Below the pieces are notes generated by a model. The model was not told the origin of the DNA. It saw only the letters and a program-made list of their open reading frames with translations, and searched no databases. Made by a program: the position numbers and the translations under genes. DNA of 64,000 nucleotides from Eubacterium sp. Its GTDB lineage: Bacteria; Bacillota; Clostridia; Lachnospirales; Lachnospiraceae. Positions 15,101 to 22,430 of this stretch are shown here, piece by piece. Positions within the stretch are counted from its first letter, which is position 1. Each line of letters begins with the position of its first letter. Location of the stretch: contig JAGABX010000017.1 of the NCBI GenBank assembly GCA_017614395.1, positions 1 to 64,000 of the forward strand. Direction: 5' to 3'.

Positions 15101-16232
15101 CGTCAAAAACGAGACGGTAAAAACAGGAGATGACGGAACGACTGAAAAAACCGTCAAAACCGAAACGACAAAAACGGGAACGGATGGAACCGTCGAAAAA
15201 GTAACGGAAACTGTATCAGAGACCACCAAAACCGATACAGAGGGCAAAACAGAGAAAACCGAGACGACGGAGAAAACTGTCGAAACGACAAAATCCACTG
15301 AGGACGGCAAGACCGAAACAACAACCGAGACGAACAGGGAAACTGTCACCACCGATGCGGATGGCAAAAAAGAAACAACAACGGAAACAAAGAAGGAAAC
15401 CATTACGACGGATAAGGACGGCAATGTAGAAAAATCTACAGAAACTGTCAAGGAAACTGTCAAATCCGACGGCTCCAAGGAGAAAACATCGGATATAGAA
15501 AAAGCCGACGGAACGACCATCCACGAGGAGGTCAAAACAAATACTGCCGGCAGGGAGACATCCCGCATGGTGGAGACCGCACCGGGTGGTGACAAAACCA
15601 TGACCGAGCAGGTGACACAGCCGTCAGGCGACTATTCCAAGGTGGCAGTCGAGACCAAATATGAGCGAGACGAGGACGGCAACATCACCGGTGTGTCCGT
15701 CACGTTGCAGACTGAGCAGAAAACCGGCGAGACAATACAGAAGACATCTTTTGTCGTACTGGATGCCGGAAAATCTATAGGTAAATATACGGCGAATTCA
15801 TCCATGTACAATCCGTTGGAGCGGCTGTGTTCAGAAGCTGCTGTGGCAGATGCGCTGGCCGGCCTCCAGGACAGAGGCGTAGCTGCATTGATTAGCAAGC
15901 AAACACCTGCAGGTAACAACTCTGTCGCCCTCACGAGTGCGACCACGACGGCGAAAAACGGGCGTATCACCATCCCGAAAACCGTCAAGGCCGACGGTGT
16001 GACCTATACGGTAACTACCTTGAAAAAAGGCATCCTGAAGGAAAACAACAAGAAGCCGTCCGTATTGATGGTTAAAGCCAATGGTATAACGAAAGTCGAG
16101 GCGGGTGCTTTTTCAGGAATCAAAAAGAACGCCGTGATCAAAATCAAGGCAAGCAAACCGGACTATAAACGGATTAAAATACTGATCAGAAAATCCGGTT
16201 TGCCGAAGAGCGTGAAGATCAAACGCGCTTGA
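12126..16232 (+). CDS. Large secreted GLUG / repeat-domain surface protein
   Basis: 1368 residues. Signal peptide 1-34 (FKRILAGFITTALCLSLIC). Residues about 120-430 carry GLUG-like repeats with the recurring pattern VGGIVG...DCSF, for example RVGGITSENNATIDNCSF and YAGGIVGVSYKNNVSKCYF. About 470-880 holds five bacterial repeat units (Flg_new_2/InlB-B-like) ending FTMPxNxVxIKAxF. Then comes a Pro/Gly/Ser linker and a Thr/Lys/Glu-rich segment of about 230 residues (960-1190) built on ETTTETKKETITTDKDG-like repeats, probably an extended wall-spanning stalk. The C-terminal 100 residues (RITIPKTVKADGVTYTVTTL) resemble BspA-type leucine-rich-repeat caps. No LPXTG motif is visible. It is probably an adhesin or wall-associated display protein. 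The ribosome-binding site is weak (GGGGGTAAGCG); M6 at 12141 is an alternative start. Confidence 0.85.
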   Translation: MKGKKMFKRILAGFITTALCLSLICTNGIISHARGKKEFDMFAQGQGTEQDPYVIDTVTRLVKFRDSVNSGTNYKDKYIRLGADIDLSSVCYPHAVGNSIESVNWVPIGSVADGDHLFYGTFDGGGHTISNLYIKDGGDWIGLFDRNKGDIKNLTVTGDVSGGTRVGGITSENNATIDNCSFYGHVTGTGERVGGIAGQSRGSFLNCYHDDKYKDYYTVVQGERYVGGVVGYLFESTATIDGCYFLNGSVTGRFSGGIVGQANGDVSNCWAQGEIQSPEWYAGGIVGVSYKNNVSKCYFLGGTVTTAGRGAGGIVGLSNALSVKDCSTGKIRVVAESVDDSCTAGGIVGGNASPVENCNIGSGTEVVCWSKYAHVLYAGGIAGETFPCHGIDGKTINCVNRATVYCMGSRCDYFIGDPMGPEDIQNCVNEGGVLHPLASYEDAFHISPVELRIVGDIINSCKLTICHEGEGSAEGGSTSMETTSFEDSGKVIQLHATAAEGYVFDSWKAEGVTLENPNDAETTFTMPDNEVNIKAIFKLDTQHYELTVNREGAGHVSSNSSNCIVSGSAVKLTATPDSGYKFSKWESNDIEIADVTSATVSFTMPANPVTIKAVFEPAKSYDFKIAHEYIGAPNYNVEYSYPRVSGQTVFLSEKIPDYEYVFSRWEVEGITLDNSNDSMISFSMPENPVSVKAIYVPAENIYDLDINLTGPRDMYVITPRGFNPIYTPCSYKTRLKFGSYVKLTAPQLFGTGYQFTGWETEGVYLDNPQSQYVEFTMPANSVSIAPCIYPEKDVHNVTVESDGGGDDPAATANFSRAGKGQKVPLYADADSGYEFKNWTVNSNSITLNNPTSATEASFTMGDSDVTVTAHFNKVNNEPADDEKEPGEVSEPGEGSNTGEGSEANGSGSRPNTGGSSGSYSSGYTDSGSKTPSSDSAASGAPTDPSTPTAGKDPATGTNPAVTPGTSDPVITKNPDGSTTTTTTTIGTDGSSTVKNETVKTGDDGTTEKTVKTETTKTGTDGTVEKVTETVSETTKTDTEGKTEKTETTEKTVETTKSTEDGKTETTTETNRETVTTDADGKKETTTETKKETITTDKDGNVEKSTETVKETVKSDGSKEKTSDIEKADGTTIHEEVKTNTAGRETSRMVETAPGGDKTMTEQVTQPSGDYSKVAVETKYERDEDGNITGVSVTLQTEQKTGETIQKTSFVVLDAGKSIGKYTANSSMYNPLERLCSEAAVADALAGLQDRGVAALISKQTPAGNNSVALTSATTTAKNGRITIPKTVKADGVTYTVTTLKKGILKENNKKPSVLMVKANGITKVEAGAFSGIKKNAVIKIKASKPDYKRIKILIRKSGLPKSVKIKRA

Positions 16233-16253
16233 ACCACAAAAACAAATCCATCA

Positions 16254-16283
16254 AAGCGGGGCTCCGGTCGCCCCGCTTTTTTT
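16254..16283 (+). terminator. Strong terminator after the large surface protein
   Basis: AAGCGGGGC (16254-16262) pairs with GCCCCGCTT (16270-16278) and runs straight into seven T. The right arm and T-run are also part of the direct repeat at 16270-16303. Confidence 0.9.
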
Positions 16284-16303
16284 AAATCTGCTAGACAATT
16301 GAA
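16270..16303 (+). repeat. Imperfect direct repeat flanking the AAA_14 gene, left copy
   Basis: GCCCCGCTTTTTTTAAATCT then GCTAGACAATTGAA. About 27 of 34 positions match 17618-17652 in the same orientation. The two copies bracket the minus-strand ATPase gene at 16323-17540 and its promoter. Confidence 0.65.
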
Positions 16304-16322
16304 ATTAGTTGGCGAAAAAGGT

Positions 16323-17540
16323 TTATGTTAGCATCAGGTCGGTTTTTCTTAAGAGAAAATCAATGATATTGATATGTACGATTCCATCGTGACTCATGTC
16401 TACCTTGTCGAGGGTCATCACATATTTGGGAGAAGCGTCGGTGATTTTTTCGTAAGCGCCGAATTCCCTTCGTATCGTATCCTCGGTCGGGAGGAGATAA
16501 GCGACCTGAATAAAGCACTTTTTTCCGTTTTTTATAGCAACGAAATCAATTTCTCCCTTGTAGGTTTTTCCGGCAAAGACGGTGTATCCTCGTGTGAGTA
16601 GCTCGTTGTAGATGATGTTTTCCAGGAAGAAGGTATCTTCATAATTGATCGTGTTCGTATTGATGGTTCGAAAACCGGTATCAATGGCATATTGCTTTTC
16701 ACGATTACTGAGTGCTGCTTTCCCTACAATATTGTATCTGGATACCCCATGAATCAGATACGCCTTTTTCATTTTTTCAAGATAATTGTAGATGGTCCGT
16801 TTGGAAATCTTTCTATTGTTTTTCTGATAAGTATCAATGATGTTGTCAATGGATAATTCTTTCCCGGCATTTGCCAGGATGTACAAAGAAATATCCTCGA
16901 AGCTTTTCTTGTCCTGGCTTTTGCCTTTCCCGATGATATCTCTATTGATAATGCTTTTGTATAGGTTCAGAAGATATCTCTGTATGGAAGCATCATCCTG
17001 GTAATCAAAGCGAAGCGGAAAACCGCCCCATTTTAGGTAATTCAGGAACAAATCATCATTCCACTCTCTGTGATTAAGCTCATAATACTGCTTCATTTCG
17101 TGAAAAGAAAACGGATGCACCTCAAATTCGACGGTTCTTCCGGTTAGCATAGTGGATAGTTCTCCGGAGAGAAGGGTGGAGTTGCTTCCGGTGACAAACA
17201 AGGAAACATCGAGTGTTGCTCGAAAGGAAGCTAATGCTTTTTCAAAATCCTTGACATGCTGTATTTCGTCTAAAAAGATGTAGTACCGGCCTTTTTCGGT
17301 CACTCTGGTTTTGATTTCGTTGTTTAGATCGGTGGCATCGACAATGTACTCATAGTCCATGTCTTCCAGATTCAGATAAATGATTTTATCACCGCTGACA
17401 CCTTCATCTGTGAGTTCATCCCTTATTGATTCCAATAATACGGATTTTCCCGATCTTCTGACTCCGGTAATCACTTTGATGATGTCAGAATCGTAGTATG
17501 GACGGATCTGCTCCAGATACATTTCTCTTTTTAATTTCAT
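16323..17540 (-). CDS. AAA_14 / DUF4143 ATPase with PD-(D/E)XK-like C-terminus
   Basis: 405 residues. N-terminal AAA domain with Walker A GVRRSGKS (26-33), Walker B YYIFLDEIQHV and the sensor FVTGSNSTLLSGELSTMLTG, then a winged-helix region and DUF4143 with an (E)VxVxxx-K-like core in GEIDFVAIKNGKKCFIQVAY. The family is widespread, with many paralogues per genome and no settled function; proposed roles include regulation or defence against mobile DNA. I use ATG 17540 instead of the in-frame GTG 17549 because AGGAGG then lies 8 nt upstream. It is a single-gene unit with its own promoter and is flanked by imperfect direct repeats, which suggests acquisition as a cassette. Confidence 0.88.
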   Translation of the reverse strand: MKLKREMYLEQIRPYYDSDIIKVITGVRRSGKSVLLESIRDELTDEGVSGDKIIYLNLEDMDYEYIVDATDLNNEIKTRVTEKGRYYIFLDEIQHVKDFEKALASFRATLDVSLFVTGSNSTLLSGELSTMLTGRTVEFEVHPFSFHEMKQYYELNHREWNDDLFLNYLKWGGFPLRFDYQDDASIQRYLLNLYKSIINRDIIGKGKSQDKKSFEDISLYILANAGKELSIDNIIDTYQKNNRKISKRTIYNYLEKMKKAYLIHGVSRYNIVGKAALSNREKQYAIDTGFRTINTNTINYEDTFFLENIIYNELLTRGYTVFAGKTYKGEIDFVAIKNGKKCFIQVAYLLPTEDTIRREFGAYEKITDASPKYVMTLDKVDMSHDGIVHINIIDFLLRKTDLMLT

Positions 17541-17562
17541 CACGTGCACCTCCTAATTGCAC

Positions 17563-17604
17563 ATTATAGCACAATCGGAACATTCGTGCAAGATGATATT
17601 GCAC
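17563..17604 (-). promoter_or_regulatory. Promoter and candidate operator of the AAA_14 gene
   Basis: Minus strand: TTGCAC (17591-17586), 17-bp spacer, TATAAT (17568-17563) with TG in the extended -10 position. The -35 lies in an inverted repeat GTGCAA-7 nt-TTGCAC (17586-17604), and further GTGCAAT and GTGCAC words occur between the -10 and the start codon. The clustered GTGCAA motif suggests binding of a repressor. Confidence 0.65.
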
Positions 17605-17617
17605 AAAAAATCAATTT

Positions 17618-17652
17618 GCCCCGCTTTTTCATAAACTAGCTTGACAATTGAA
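17618..17652 (+). repeat. Imperfect direct repeat flanking the AAA_14 gene, right copy
   Basis: GCCCCGCTTTTTCATAAACT then AGCTTGACAATTGAA. Partner of 16270-16303. Here the GCCCCGCTTTTT block is not preceded by the matching left hairpin arm, so it is a terminator fragment, as expected if it arose by duplication. Confidence 0.6.
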
Positions 17653-17671
17653 TACAGTGTGCTGACATAAA

Positions 17672-17703
17672 ACCCCGGCAGTCATAACACGACCTGCCGG
17701 GGT
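17672..17703. terminator. Terminator of the GGGtGRT operon
   Basis: ACCCCGGCAG (17672-17681) pairs with CTGCCGGGGT (17694-17703). TTTT follows on the minus strand, the direction of the gene ending at 17764, and ATTTTTA on the plus strand. Confidence 0.85.
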
Positions 17704-17763
17704 ATTTTTAATCTCTACATTCAGACTTCGCGTGAACGCTCGTCTTCATCAAGTGCTTTCGGA

Positions 17764-18774
17764 TCAGAACTTCCCTGCGTTGGCAGCCTCCTCAATGGAA
17801 ACGGCAACGGCAACGGTTGCGCCGACCATCGGGTTGTTACCCATACCGATCAGTCCCATCATCTCAACATGCGCCGGAACGGAGGATGAACCTGCGAACT
17901 GCGCATCGGAGTGCATGCGTCCGAGTGTATCGGTCATGCCGTAGCTGGCCGGTCCTGCAGCCATGTTGTCCGGATGCAGGGTACGACCCGTACCGCCGCC
18001 GGAGGCAACGGAGAAATATTTCTTGCCCTGCTCTACGCACTCCTTTTTATAGGTGCCGGCAACGGGATGCTGGAAACGTGTCGGGTTGGTGGAGTTACCT
18101 GTGATCGAAACGCCGACATTCTCCATGTGCATGATCGCAACGCCCTCCTGTACATCGTCCGCACCGTAGCATTTTACGGTTGCACGGATGCCCTTGGAGT
18201 AGGGTTTTTCAAATTCTACATTGACCTTGGCAGCCTTGTAATCGTATTTGGTCTCCACATAGGTGAAACCATTGATACGTGAGATGATCTGCGCAGCGTC
18301 CTTGCCGAGACCGTTCAGGATAACTCGCAGCGGCTTTTTACGAACCTTGTTTGCTTTTTCTGCGATACCGATTGCACCCTCAGCAGCGGCAAATGACTCA
18401 TGACCTGCGAGGAAGCAGAAGCACTCGGTCTCCTCCTCCAGGAGCATCTTGCCGAGATTACCATGTCCGAGACCTACCTTGCGGTGATCTGCAACGGAAC
18501 CCGGGATGCAGAATGCCTGCAGACCCTCGCCGATGGCAGCAGCCGCGTCGGCAGCACGTTTCGCTCCCTTCTTAATCGCAATTGCGGCACCTACCGTGTA
18601 GGCCCAGCATGCGTTCTCAAAACAGATCGGCTGAATGGCCTTTACCTGATCGTATACGTTCAGTCCGGCATCCTCCGTGATCTTTTTCGCATCCTCGATT
18701 GAAGCAATACCATACTCACCGAGGACCTTGTTGATCTGATCGATTCTTCTTTCATATGATTCAAACAATGCCAT
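17764..18774 (-). CDS. GGGtGRT protein
   Basis: 336 residues containing the signature SVASGGGTGRTLHPDN that names this anaerobe family, plus PGSVADHRKVGLGHGNLGKM and GMGNNPMVGATVAVAV near the C-terminus. Conserved cysteines sit in PICFENACWAY and ETECFCFLAGHE. No enzymatic activity has been established for the family. It is almost always next to a NifU-like scaffold protein, as here (7 bp upstream, same strand), so a role in building or using an iron-sulfur or related cofactor is a fair inference. The start ATG 18774 follows AGGAG of the upstream gene's tail (GAAAGGAGTGATATCACTATG). Confidence 0.88.
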   Translation of the reverse strand: MALFESYERRIDQINKVLGEYGIASIEDAKKITEDAGLNVYDQVKAIQPICFENACWAYTVGAAIAIKKGAKRAADAAAAIGEGLQAFCIPGSVADHRKVGLGHGNLGKMLLEEETECFCFLAGHESFAAAEGAIGIAEKANKVRKKPLRVILNGLGKDAAQIISRINGFTYVETKYDYKAAKVNVEFEKPYSKGIRATVKCYGADDVQEGVAIMHMENVGVSITGNSTNPTRFQHPVAGTYKKECVEQGKKYFSVASGGGTGRTLHPDNMAAGPASYGMTDTLGRMHSDAQFAGSSSVPAHVEMMGLIGMGNNPMVGATVAVAVSIEEAANAGKF

Positions 18775-18781
18775 AGTGATA

Positions 18782-19474
18782 TCACTCCTTTCTCGGATCT
18801 ATTAATTTTGCTGCGTCATCAACGCGTCCGTACTGTCCCTTGGCTTTTTCCCACGCGTCGTTCGGCGTGTCACCCGCCTTGATGAAATCCGTCATTTTAC
18901 CGAGGTTGACAAATTTGTAGCCAATTACCTCATCGTTCTCATCGAGAGCAAGGTCAGTTACATAGCCCTCAGCCATCTCGAGATAGCGAACGCCCTTTGC
19001 TTTGGTTCCGTACATAGTCCCGACCTGGGAACGAAGTCCCTTGCCGAGATCCTCCAGTCCGGCTCCGACAGCGAGTCCGTCGTCGGAAAAAGCACTCTGT
19101 GTACGTCCGTATACGATTTGCAGAAAAAGCTCACGCATAGCGGTATTGATCGCGTCGCACACGAGGTCGGTGTTCAGTGCCTCCAGAATCGTCTTGCCCT
19201 GCAGGATCTCAGCAGCCATGGCAGCTGAGTGTGTCATGCCTGAGCATCCGATCGTCTCAACCAGAGCCTCCTCGATGACGCCGTCCTTTACATTAAGTGA
19301 CAGTTTGCAGATTCCCTGCTGCGGAACGCACCAGCCGATACCGTGCGTGAAACCGGAAATATCCTTGATTTCCTTGGCGTGTACCCATTTGCCCTCCTCC
19401 GGGATCGGTGCCGGCTCATGCTTGGCACCCTTGGCAACGGGACACATCAGTTCAACTTCTTTTGTGTAGATCAT
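18782..19474 (-). CDS. NifU/IscU-like iron-sulfur assembly scaffold protein
   Basis: 230 residues. The IscU-like core has cysteines in MCPVAKG (C11), GWCVPQQGICKLSL, IGCSGMTHSAAMAAEIL and LVCDAINTAM; the GCSGMTHS element corresponds to the GCxxS/A cluster-binding loop of NifU N-domains. The C-terminal 100 residues (GTKAKGVRYLEMAEGYVTDL, WEKAKGQYGRVDDA) are specific to the subgroup that accompanies GGGtGRT proteins. It is the first gene of the two-gene operon; RBS AAAGGAG lies 7 nt before ATG 19474. The partner cofactor is unknown. Confidence 0.87.
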   Translation of the reverse strand: MIYTKEVELMCPVAKGAKHEPAPIPEEGKWVHAKEIKDISGFTHGIGWCVPQQGICKLSLNVKDGVIEEALVETIGCSGMTHSAAMAAEILQGKTILEALNTDLVCDAINTAMRELFLQIVYGRTQSAFSDDGLAVGAGLEDLGKGLRSQVGTMYGTKAKGVRYLEMAEGYVTDLALDENDEVIGYKFVNLGKMTDFIKAGDTPNDAWEKAKGQYGRVDDAAKLIDPRKE

Positions 19475-19530
19475 TGCAATCTCCTTTCGATATTATTTTT
19501 TGAATTAGCACGAGCGCTACTATAAAAAAG

Positions 19531-19559
19531 ATTATATAACAATTTTGACATATTTTCAA
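19531..19559 (-). promoter_or_regulatory. Promoter of the NifU-like/GGGtGRT operon
   Basis: Minus strand: TTGAAA (19559-19554), 17-bp spacer, TATAAT (19536-19531). It gives a leader of about 50 nt. Confidence 0.7.
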
Positions 19560-19579
19560 CCATTAATTGAAGAAAATGC

Positions 19580-19608
19580 TTGCAACGGACATTGTTTGAT
19601 GTTATGAT
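19580..19608 (+). promoter_or_regulatory. Promoter of the Na/Pi cotransporter gene
   Basis: TTGCAA (19580-19585), 17-bp spacer, TATGAT (19603-19608). It is divergent from 19531-19559 and about 120 bp ahead of the ATG at 19726. Confidence 0.65.
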
Positions 19609-19725
19609 AACGCTTGGAAGATAATAACAGAGAGAAGAATAGTATGAGAATGCCCGTAAAATGTCGTTTGTCCTGAATTTGACGGGAACGGAGAAAACGA
19701 TGGATTTTGGGCACGGGAGGAGAAC

Positions 19726-21354
19726 ATGACAATTTGGAACCTGTTTAACCTTATGGGAGGGCTGGCGCTCTTCATATTCGGAATGAACCTTATGAGCGAC
19801 GGTTTGAAGCTCGCCGCCGGTTCATACCTGAAAAATATACTTGAGAAACTGACCAAGAACAAATTTGTCGGCATGTGCGTGGGAGCAGGGCTAACTGCGC
19901 TGATCCAGAGTTCCAACGCGATGTGCGTCATGGTGGTCGGATTTGTCGGTGCCGGCATGATGATGCTCGAAAACTGTGTCGGCGTCCTGATGGGTGCAAA
20001 AATCGGAACCACCATCACCGGCCAGTTGATCGCGTTCAATATTTCGGAGATTGCGCCGGTCATTGCGTTTACGGGCGTGGTTCTGATTATGATCTTTAAA
20101 AAGCCCGCATGGAAAAATGTCGGCAACATCATCGCCAGCCTTGGTATTCTTTTTATCGGGCTCGGAATGATGTCCTCAGCCATGAAACCGCTGGCTCAGG
20201 AGTCTTGGTTTCAGGACATCCTCACCGGTGTTTCCAATCCGATCCTCGCCATGTGCGTCGGTATCCTGTTCACCGTGATCATCCAGAGTGCCTCGGCCTC
20301 GGTCGGTGTGCTGCAGATGATGGTGCTGAACGGCGTGGTCGGATTCGGACAGGCTTTTTACATCATGCTCGGTATGAACATCGGCGCTTCCGTGGCGCCG
20401 GCACTCGCCTCTATCGGCGGGAAAAAGGATGCCAAGCGCGTTGCTCTGATCGTCGTTCTGTTTGAGTCCATCGGCATGGTCCTGTTCATGGTGCTGACAC
20501 AGATTTTCCCGGACATCCTGAACTGGATGGTGGCAACCTCGCCGGACAATCCGAGCCGTCAGATCGCTAACGCCAACACGATTTTCAATGTTGTCACTGT
20601 GCTGGTTCTGCTGCCGTGTTCAAAATACCTCGTGAAACTGTCACGTCTGATTATCCGCGGTGACGACGGTGAGGAGAGCGGGAACACCCTGCTTTTTATC
20701 GATATGAATAACTATCAGACCGGAACGGTGCTTCTCGGGCAGATTGATTCCGAGGTTGGGCGCATGCATCAGCTCGCCAGCACAAACCTCGAGGCTGCAA
20801 CGCGCGAGTTTTATGAAAAGGATGTTATTACTGAGGAACAGTTCCATAATAACGAGTCCACGCTTGACTTCTTAAATAAGGAAATAACGAATGCGCTGAC
20901 GCGGACCAATACCCTGAATCTATCGGTAACGGAGGCAACGCATGCCGGACATCTGTATCATATTGTGAACGATTTTGAGCGTATCGGCGATCATGCCGAG
21001 AATATGCACAACTACGCGCTCGCCATGAAAAAGGAAAAGAACAAATTTACGGGCAAGGCGCTGAAGGATCTGAAACAGCTCTCGCTGCATGTGTACAACA
21101 TATTTGACCTCGCGTGCGAGTATTTTTATGCTCCCGATGCTGAAACCTACCAGGTCATATACGACATGGAGGCTGATATTGACGAGATGGTGGCGCGTAT
21201 GAGAAATGCGAATATCAAACGAATCAACAAGGCAAAATGCGGTGCGACTGAGGGACTGTATTTCACGGAGATACTCGTTGATCTCGAGCGGATCGGTGAC
21301 CATTCCATGAATATCGCCAAGGCTGTGAAAAAATTTCCTGTTGTTAAACGATAG
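19726..21354 (+). CDS. Na/Pi cotransporter family protein with PhoU-like tail
   Basis: 542 residues. Residues 1-310 are membrane-spanning and contain the duplicated QSS motif of the NptA/PF02690 family: TALIQSSNAMCVMVVGF near 63-79 and TVIIQSASASVGVLQMM near 185-200. Residues about 345-535 form a soluble PhoU-like helical domain with the ERIGDHAEN and ERIGDHSMN repeats. Such proteins move phosphate with sodium ions across the membrane, and the PhoU-like tail is thought to sense or limit transport. It is a single-gene unit with its own promoter, followed at once by a stem-loop repeat. Confidence 0.92.
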   Translation: MTIWNLFNLMGGLALFIFGMNLMSDGLKLAAGSYLKNILEKLTKNKFVGMCVGAGLTALIQSSNAMCVMVVGFVGAGMMMLENCVGVLMGAKIGTTITGQLIAFNISEIAPVIAFTGVVLIMIFKKPAWKNVGNIIASLGILFIGLGMMSSAMKPLAQESWFQDILTGVSNPILAMCVGILFTVIIQSASASVGVLQMMVLNGVVGFGQAFYIMLGMNIGASVAPALASIGGKKDAKRVALIVVLFESIGMVLFMVLTQIFPDILNWMVATSPDNPSRQIANANTIFNVVTVLVLLPCSKYLVKLSRLIIRGDDGEESGNTLLFIDMNNYQTGTVLLGQIDSEVGRMHQLASTNLEAATREFYEKDVITEEQFHNNESTLDFLNKEITNALTRTNTLNLSVTEATHAGHLYHIVNDFERIGDHAENMHNYALAMKKEKNKFTGKALKDLKQLSLHVYNIFDLACEYFYAPDAETYQVIYDMEADIDEMVARMRNANIKRINKAKCGATEGLYFTEILVDLERIGDHSMNIAKAVKKFPVVKR

Positions 21355-21355
21355 T

Positions 21356-21445
21356 CTTAGCGCGAGCGCTGATGCAAGCTTTTCTCACGACTCGCAAGCT
21401 CTCTGTGAGAAAACTTGCGCCGCTCGCGCGGGAACGTTATTGATT
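21356..21445 (+). repeat. Stem-loop repeat element, copy 2
   Basis: Second copy of the element at 6563-6660, 8 nt shorter in the loop. The outer GCGCGAGCG/CGCTCGCGC and inner TTTTCTCAC/GTGAGAAAA stems are unchanged. The middle stem is GCAAG/CTTGC, with both sides altered so that pairing is kept. It begins 2 bp after the transporter stop codon, so it could act as a 3' mRNA structure, but no T-run follows. Confidence 0.85.
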
Positions 21446-21484
21446 GTGCTACCATACTTGATTAAAAAAAGATTGGAAATGGGG

Positions 21485-21511
21485 TAAATTTTTAATTAAT
21501 CCTGCCGATAT
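21485..21511 (+). promoter_or_regulatory. Sigma-D (sigma-28) flagellar promoter
   Basis: TAAA (21485-21488), 15-bp spacer, GCCGATAT (21504-21511): an exact match to the SigD consensus of B. subtilis and relatives. It lies 95 bp ahead of the ATG at 21606. The leader holds two hairpins, ACCGCT/AGCGGT around 21536-21565 and GCACC/GGTGC around 21570-21590. Confidence 0.85.
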
Positions 21512-21605
21512 ATAAAATGACGAAGTGAAAAACTGACCGCTTGGGCAAGGAGGCCGGAGCGGTTCAATTGCACCGAAAAATTGAGGTGCGGAAAGGAAGG
21601 AACCT

Positions 21606-22325
21606 ATGGCAGTTAATGGAATCGGCGGCGGTCTTTCGGCTTATACGCAGTATCAGAGTATGGCATCATCTGCAAAAAAAGCATCCGAGGACACCGCAAA
21701 AACAGCGGAGAAATCCGGAGATACCGGCGTATCGGTAGAATTCTCCAGCGAAGCAATGGAGGCTGCGGCTGCTGCGAAGGAAGCAGAAACGACAGAGGAG
21801 CCGGCAAAGGAGAGAACTCAGGGCGAACGTGATGCTCTCATCAAGAGCCTGAACCAGCAACTGGATGCGCACGTTCAGCAAATGCAGAATCTTGTAAATC
21901 AGCTCCTGGGCGGTAAAACCGAGGGTCTCGCTAAAACTCTGGCTGACACATATCGTCAGTTAGCGGAGGCAGCGGATCCGGAAACAATCGAGCAGGCGAA
22001 AAAGGACATAGCCGAGGACGGCGAGTGGGGAGTAGAGAAAACCTCCGAGCGCATGTTTGAAATGGCGAAGGCACTTTCGGGCGACGATCCCAGCAAGGCA
22101 GACGAGATGATCGAAGCTGTGAAGAAGGGACTCAAGCAGGCAACGGAGGCCTGGGGCGAGGATCTTCCGGAGATCTCACAGAAGACAGTTGACGCAACTA
22201 TCAAGAAACTTGAGGAGTGGCGCGACGGTTTGTCTGCAAACAAATCAAACGATCAGGCAGCAAACAATGTACAGGCCAATCTGACCGCTCAGGCACAGAC
22301 GGCCGCAATCGCCGGTTATTATTGA
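21606..22325 (+). CDS. Sigma-D-controlled protein of unknown function
   Basis: 239 residues beginning MAVNGIGGGLSAYTQYQSMA, without signal peptide or membrane span. The first 80 residues are alanine/glutamate/threonine-rich and probably disordered; about 75-110 (RDALIKSLNQQLDAHVQQMQ) and the following region form amphipathic helices. The middle and C-terminal parts are helical, ending AQAQTAAIAGYY. I do not recognise the family. The exact SigD promoter upstream places it in the late flagellar/motility regulon, so it may be a flagellum-associated, chemotaxis-associated or exported protein; no domain supports choosing among these. RBS GGAAGGAACC lies just before the ATG. Confidence 0.8.
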   Translation: MAVNGIGGGLSAYTQYQSMASSAKKASEDTAKTAEKSGDTGVSVEFSSEAMEAAAAAKEAETTEEPAKERTQGERDALIKSLNQQLDAHVQQMQNLVNQLLGGKTEGLAKTLADTYRQLAEAADPETIEQAKKDIAEDGEWGVEKTSERMFEMAKALSGDDPSKADEMIEAVKKGLKQATEAWGEDLPEISQKTVDATIKKLEEWRDGLSANKSNDQAANNVQANLTAQAQTAAIAGYY

Positions 22326-22430
22326 TTTATGTGAGTGTAGAAGCCGTTTGACTTGTTCCGGTGGTTACAGAGTGGACAGGTCGCTTGGCTGAAATATGAT
22401 TGGATGAGTAAATCTGTGCCAAACTAATTA

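Noticed and set aside
12600..15600. CRISPR array or minisatellite
   Set aside because: The repeats here are protein-coding and degenerate in spacing; no direct repeats with uniform unique spacers occur anywhere in the window.
14891..15601. 236-codon minus-strand frame rich in Ser/Val
   Set aside because: It is the antisense shadow of the Thr/Lys/Glu repeats of the large surface protein; the low-complexity composition explains the open frame.
8037..17540. Genomic island or prophage boundary with integrase and att sites
   Set aside because: The genes are accessory in type, but there is no integrase, transposase, tRNA target or long terminal repeat; only the short repeats around the ATPase gene support insertion.
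19602..20183. 193-codon minus-strand frame opposite the Na/Pi transporter
   Set aside because: Proline/isoleucine-rich shadow of a membrane domain; no ribosome-binding site and it crosses the transporter promoter.
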